A DNA stretch of 6,645 bases from Verrucomicrobiia bacterium (GTDB lineage: Bacteria; Verrucomicrobiota; Verrucomicrobiia; Opitutales; Opitutaceae). The stretch spans positions 1 to 6,645 of the forward strand of contig JAUHWE010000268.1 of assembly GCA_030424825.1 (NCBI GenBank), in the 5' to 3' direction. Made by a program: the position numbers and the translations under genes. The notes beneath the pieces were generated by a model that was not told the DNA's origin, did not search any database, and worked only from the letters and a program-made list of their open reading frames with translations. Shown one piece after another: positions 5,049 to 6,645 of this stretch (position 1 is the stretch's first letter; each line of letters starts with the position of its first letter).

Positions 5049-5845
5049 TTGGGGCTTGTTTCAAGCTCGTTTTCCAATGTGTCGCCCAAAGGCTCCTCGG
5101 AAGGCGCTGATTCCGCTCGTTTGACTAGAAAGTCTGAAAAAGAGTGATTTTGTGTGATCGTGAGCCGTTTGAGTCTGACCAATTCGAGAATTGCTATAAA
5201 AGTGACGACGAGCAGCTTCAGACTGCATTTGCCCGGAAATAGCGTGGAAAACTCGAAGGAGGGTTCGGATTCGATCTTTTCGATCAGTATTTCCATTTGG
5301 TCGACTACGGTGACGGCATCGTCCTGAATCTCACCTAAAATGAGCTTTTCTGACAGCCGGCGGAGGACGATATTATAGGAGTTCCAGACGGATATCTTGT
5401 CTTCCGGTTTCAGGGGACGAATCGGTCCTTCAGCCTTGCCGACGGCTCGGTAATCTCGGGTAAGGCGCAAAGCCGCATGGTCGGAAAGCTCGTCGAGTTT
5501 GTCGGCTGCCTCCTTGAATTTCTTGTACTCTAGCAGTTGATGGACCAGTTCCCAGCGAGGGTCTAGGTTCTCTTCGTCATCATCCTCTGATACTGACCGC
5601 TGGTGTTTCGGCAGGAGGAGGCGGCTTTTTATCTCCATTAGGGTCGCTGCCATGACAAAGAAGTCACCCGCGATCTCCAGTTTTACCTCCTGGAAGCTGT
5701 TGATCACGTCTAAGTATTGGTCTAGAACAAGTTCGATCGGAATGTCGTAGATGTCGATCTCGTGCTTTCGAATCAGGAAAAGCAGGAGGTCGAGGGGACC
5801 TTCGAAAACGGACAACTTTATTCTGGGATCAATCTCTGCGACCAC
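5045..5845 (-). CDS. scpA: Segregation and condensation protein A (kleisin)
   Basis: A 266-aa ScpA, the kleisin subunit that joins the SMC ATPase heads and binds ScpB in bacterial condensin for chromosome compaction and segregation. The family signature FEGPLDLLLFLIRKHEIDIYDIPI runs from residue 14 to 37 and is followed by GDFFVMAATLMEIKSRLLLP (60-79), the SMC neck-binding helices. An acidic linker (86-92) leads to a middle helical region that should bind ScpB. The C-terminal winged helix is about 199-243 (FSTLFPGKCSLKLLVVTFIAILELVRLKRL and onward). A variable Glu-rich tail ends the protein. The GTG at 5845 is the only possible start, because an in-frame TGA lies at 5857-5855. It follows the methyltransferase gene after 110 bases and overlaps the next gene by 4. 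Neither scpB nor smc is in the window. Confidence 0.95.
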   Translation of the reverse strand: MVAEIDPRIKLSVFEGPLDLLLFLIRKHEIDIYDIPIELVLDQYLDVINSFQEVKLEIAGDFFVMAATLMEIKSRLLLPKHQRSVSEDDDEENLDPRWELVHQLLEYKKFKEAADKLDELSDHAALRLTRDYRAVGKAEGPIRPLKPEDKISVWNSYNIVLRRLSEKLILGEIQDDAVTVVDQMEILIEKIESEPSFEFSTLFPGKCSLKLLVVTFIAILELVRLKRLTITQNHSFSDFLVKRAESAPSEEPLGDTLENELETSPN

Positions 5846-5955
5846 GAAGAGAGTTCAGGTTTGATCGAACGGGTCTGGCAACGACAAAAGACGGATTGTG
5901 AATAAGTTGACTCGTCGGGAAGAATTTCGCGGTGTGCGTTGTTCCGGGTGAAGGA

Positions 5956-6645
5956 TCATGAAATCCGCTTGAAAGAGGCGACAAAGAGACCATCCCCATC
6001 AAAGGCTTTGGGGTAAACCGTGATGCCAATTCCATTCTCAGTCAGACCGAATTTCTGAATCAGCGGATGATGTTGGAAATCGGGTCGAGCTTCCAGGAAG
6101 CGTTGGGCGACCTCTTGATTCTCGAACTGGCTGAGCGAGCAGGTGCAGTAGACAAGTAGGCCATTGGTCTTTACGAGCTCCGAATATTCGCTGAGCAGGG
6201 CAAACTGCGTCTTTGCCGCGTCGTGAACGTCGGATTCACTCGTTTGGCGGATGAGATAGGGATGGCGGCGCCATGTTCCTGAGCCCGAACAGGGAGCGTC
6301 AACCAGGACTCCATGGAAGAGGCGGTCTGCCGGCTTTTTTCTTAACGCGGAGATATTGCGAAAACCCGATCGTTTAGTCCGTTGGATCAGTTCATCGAGC
6401 GCCTGGGACCTGGGGTCGTAGGCAAACACACGCCCGGCGGTACCGAGCAGTTTGGCCAACTGAAGAGACTTGCCTCCGGCTCCCGCACAGGCGTCGAACC
6501 AATCGCCGTTTGGCTTGGAGGGGACGAGTTGAAGTAAGACTTGTGAGCTGATATCTTGTATCTCGATTTTCCCGTTCCGGTAGGCGTCGGAGTCTTGAAC
6601 CGGAAAATCAGGGGGGCATCTAATCGCGTCGGGAATGGAGGAGTG
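5956..6645 (-). CDS. RsmB/NOP-family rRNA (cytosine-C5) methyltransferase, 5' part cut by window edge
   Basis: The C-terminal 229 residues of an S-adenosylmethionine-dependent RNA m5C methyltransferase; the frame is open to base 6645, so the start lies outside. The visible order is GKIEIQDISSQ (the usual entry to the catalytic domain), SAM-binding motif I DACAGAGGKS, VFAYDPR (acidic motif II), motif IV VDAPCSGSGTWRRHP and motif VI VYCTCSLSQFENQ. Both family cysteines are present: the motif VI TCS cysteine that attacks C6 of cytosine, and the motif IV PCSGSG cysteine that helps release product. The likely target is 16S rRNA, as for RsmB (C967), but the exact base cannot be told without the N-terminal domain. 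The 3' end ASFKRIS is normal. scpA follows on the same strand after 110 bases with no evident terminator, suggesting one transcript. Confidence 0.92.
   Translation of the reverse strand, partial: HSSIPDAIRCPPDFPVQDSDAYRNGKIEIQDISSQVLLQLVPSKPNGDWFDACAGAGGKSLQLAKLLGTAGRVFAYDPRSQALDELIQRTKRSGFRNISALRKKPADRLFHGVLVDAPCSGSGTWRRHPYLIRQTSESDVHDAAKTQFALLSEYSELVKTNGLLVYCTCSLSQFENQEVAQRFLEARPDFQHHPLIQKFGLTENGIGITVYPKAFDGDGLFVASFKRIS

Noticed and set aside
5829..6035. Leftward 68-codon open frame bridging the methyltransferase and scpA genes
   Set aside because: It overlaps the 3' end of the methyltransferase out of frame, has low-complexity composition and no family resemblance. The 110-base gap itself shows no convincing promoter or terminator.
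1..6645. CRISPR arrays, tRNA or rRNA genes, insertion sequences, prophage or defence modules
   Set aside because: No spaced direct repeats, RNA gene signatures, transposase or defence domains were seen. The window is filled by housekeeping genes and two small unknowns.

Overview
The window looks like a gene-dense, ordinary chromosomal segment of a Gram-negative, menaquinone-making bacterium. The best guess is a Verrucomicrobiota member, perhaps of the Opitutae. This rests on the mix of protein families, the zinc-ligand-poor L36/L31 pair, moderate GC and the near absence of Shine-Dalgarno motifs. The lineage is an inference and is not proven by any marker here. I see no mobile element, CRISPR array, tRNA or rRNA, and no stretch over 300 bases without a gene.

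Left part (1-1680). A Nif3-family dinuclear-metal protein runs leftward and is cut by the window edge. It is divergent from a YqgE/AlgH (UPF0301) gene that runs rightward. The 93-base divergent gap holds an inverted repeat, TTGGC-N5-GCCAA. Next come two small ribosomal protein genes, L36 (41 aa) and type-B L31 (82 aa). They have a TTGACA promoter in front and a strong intrinsic terminator behind. L36 is easy to miss: the L31 frame stays open across it and gives a false 162-codon ORF.

Middle (1681-4085). A DUF1015 protein of 446 aa and MenA, the DHNA polyprenyltransferase of menaquinone synthesis, both run rightward. A perfect 9-3-9 palindrome and the L31 terminator lie just upstream of the DUF1015 gene.

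Right part (4100-6645, all leftward). This is a probable operon, in transcription order: an RsmB/NOP-type rRNA cytosine-C5 methyltransferase (5' end outside the window), scpA (condensin kleisin), an 86-aa conserved-looking protein starting at a TTG that overlaps the scpA stop, an 89-aa C-terminally membrane-anchored protein, and trxA. It ends in an intrinsic terminator in the menA/trxA convergent gap. The genes are tightly packed (4-base overlap, 25-base gap, 4-base gap). This suggests coexpression of rRNA modification, chromosome segregation and thiol redox functions with two uncharacterised small proteins.

I found no clear new system. The best leads are the two small proteins between scpA and trxA, the palindrome-plus-terminator leader before the DUF1015 gene, and the zinc-poor ribosomal protein pair.
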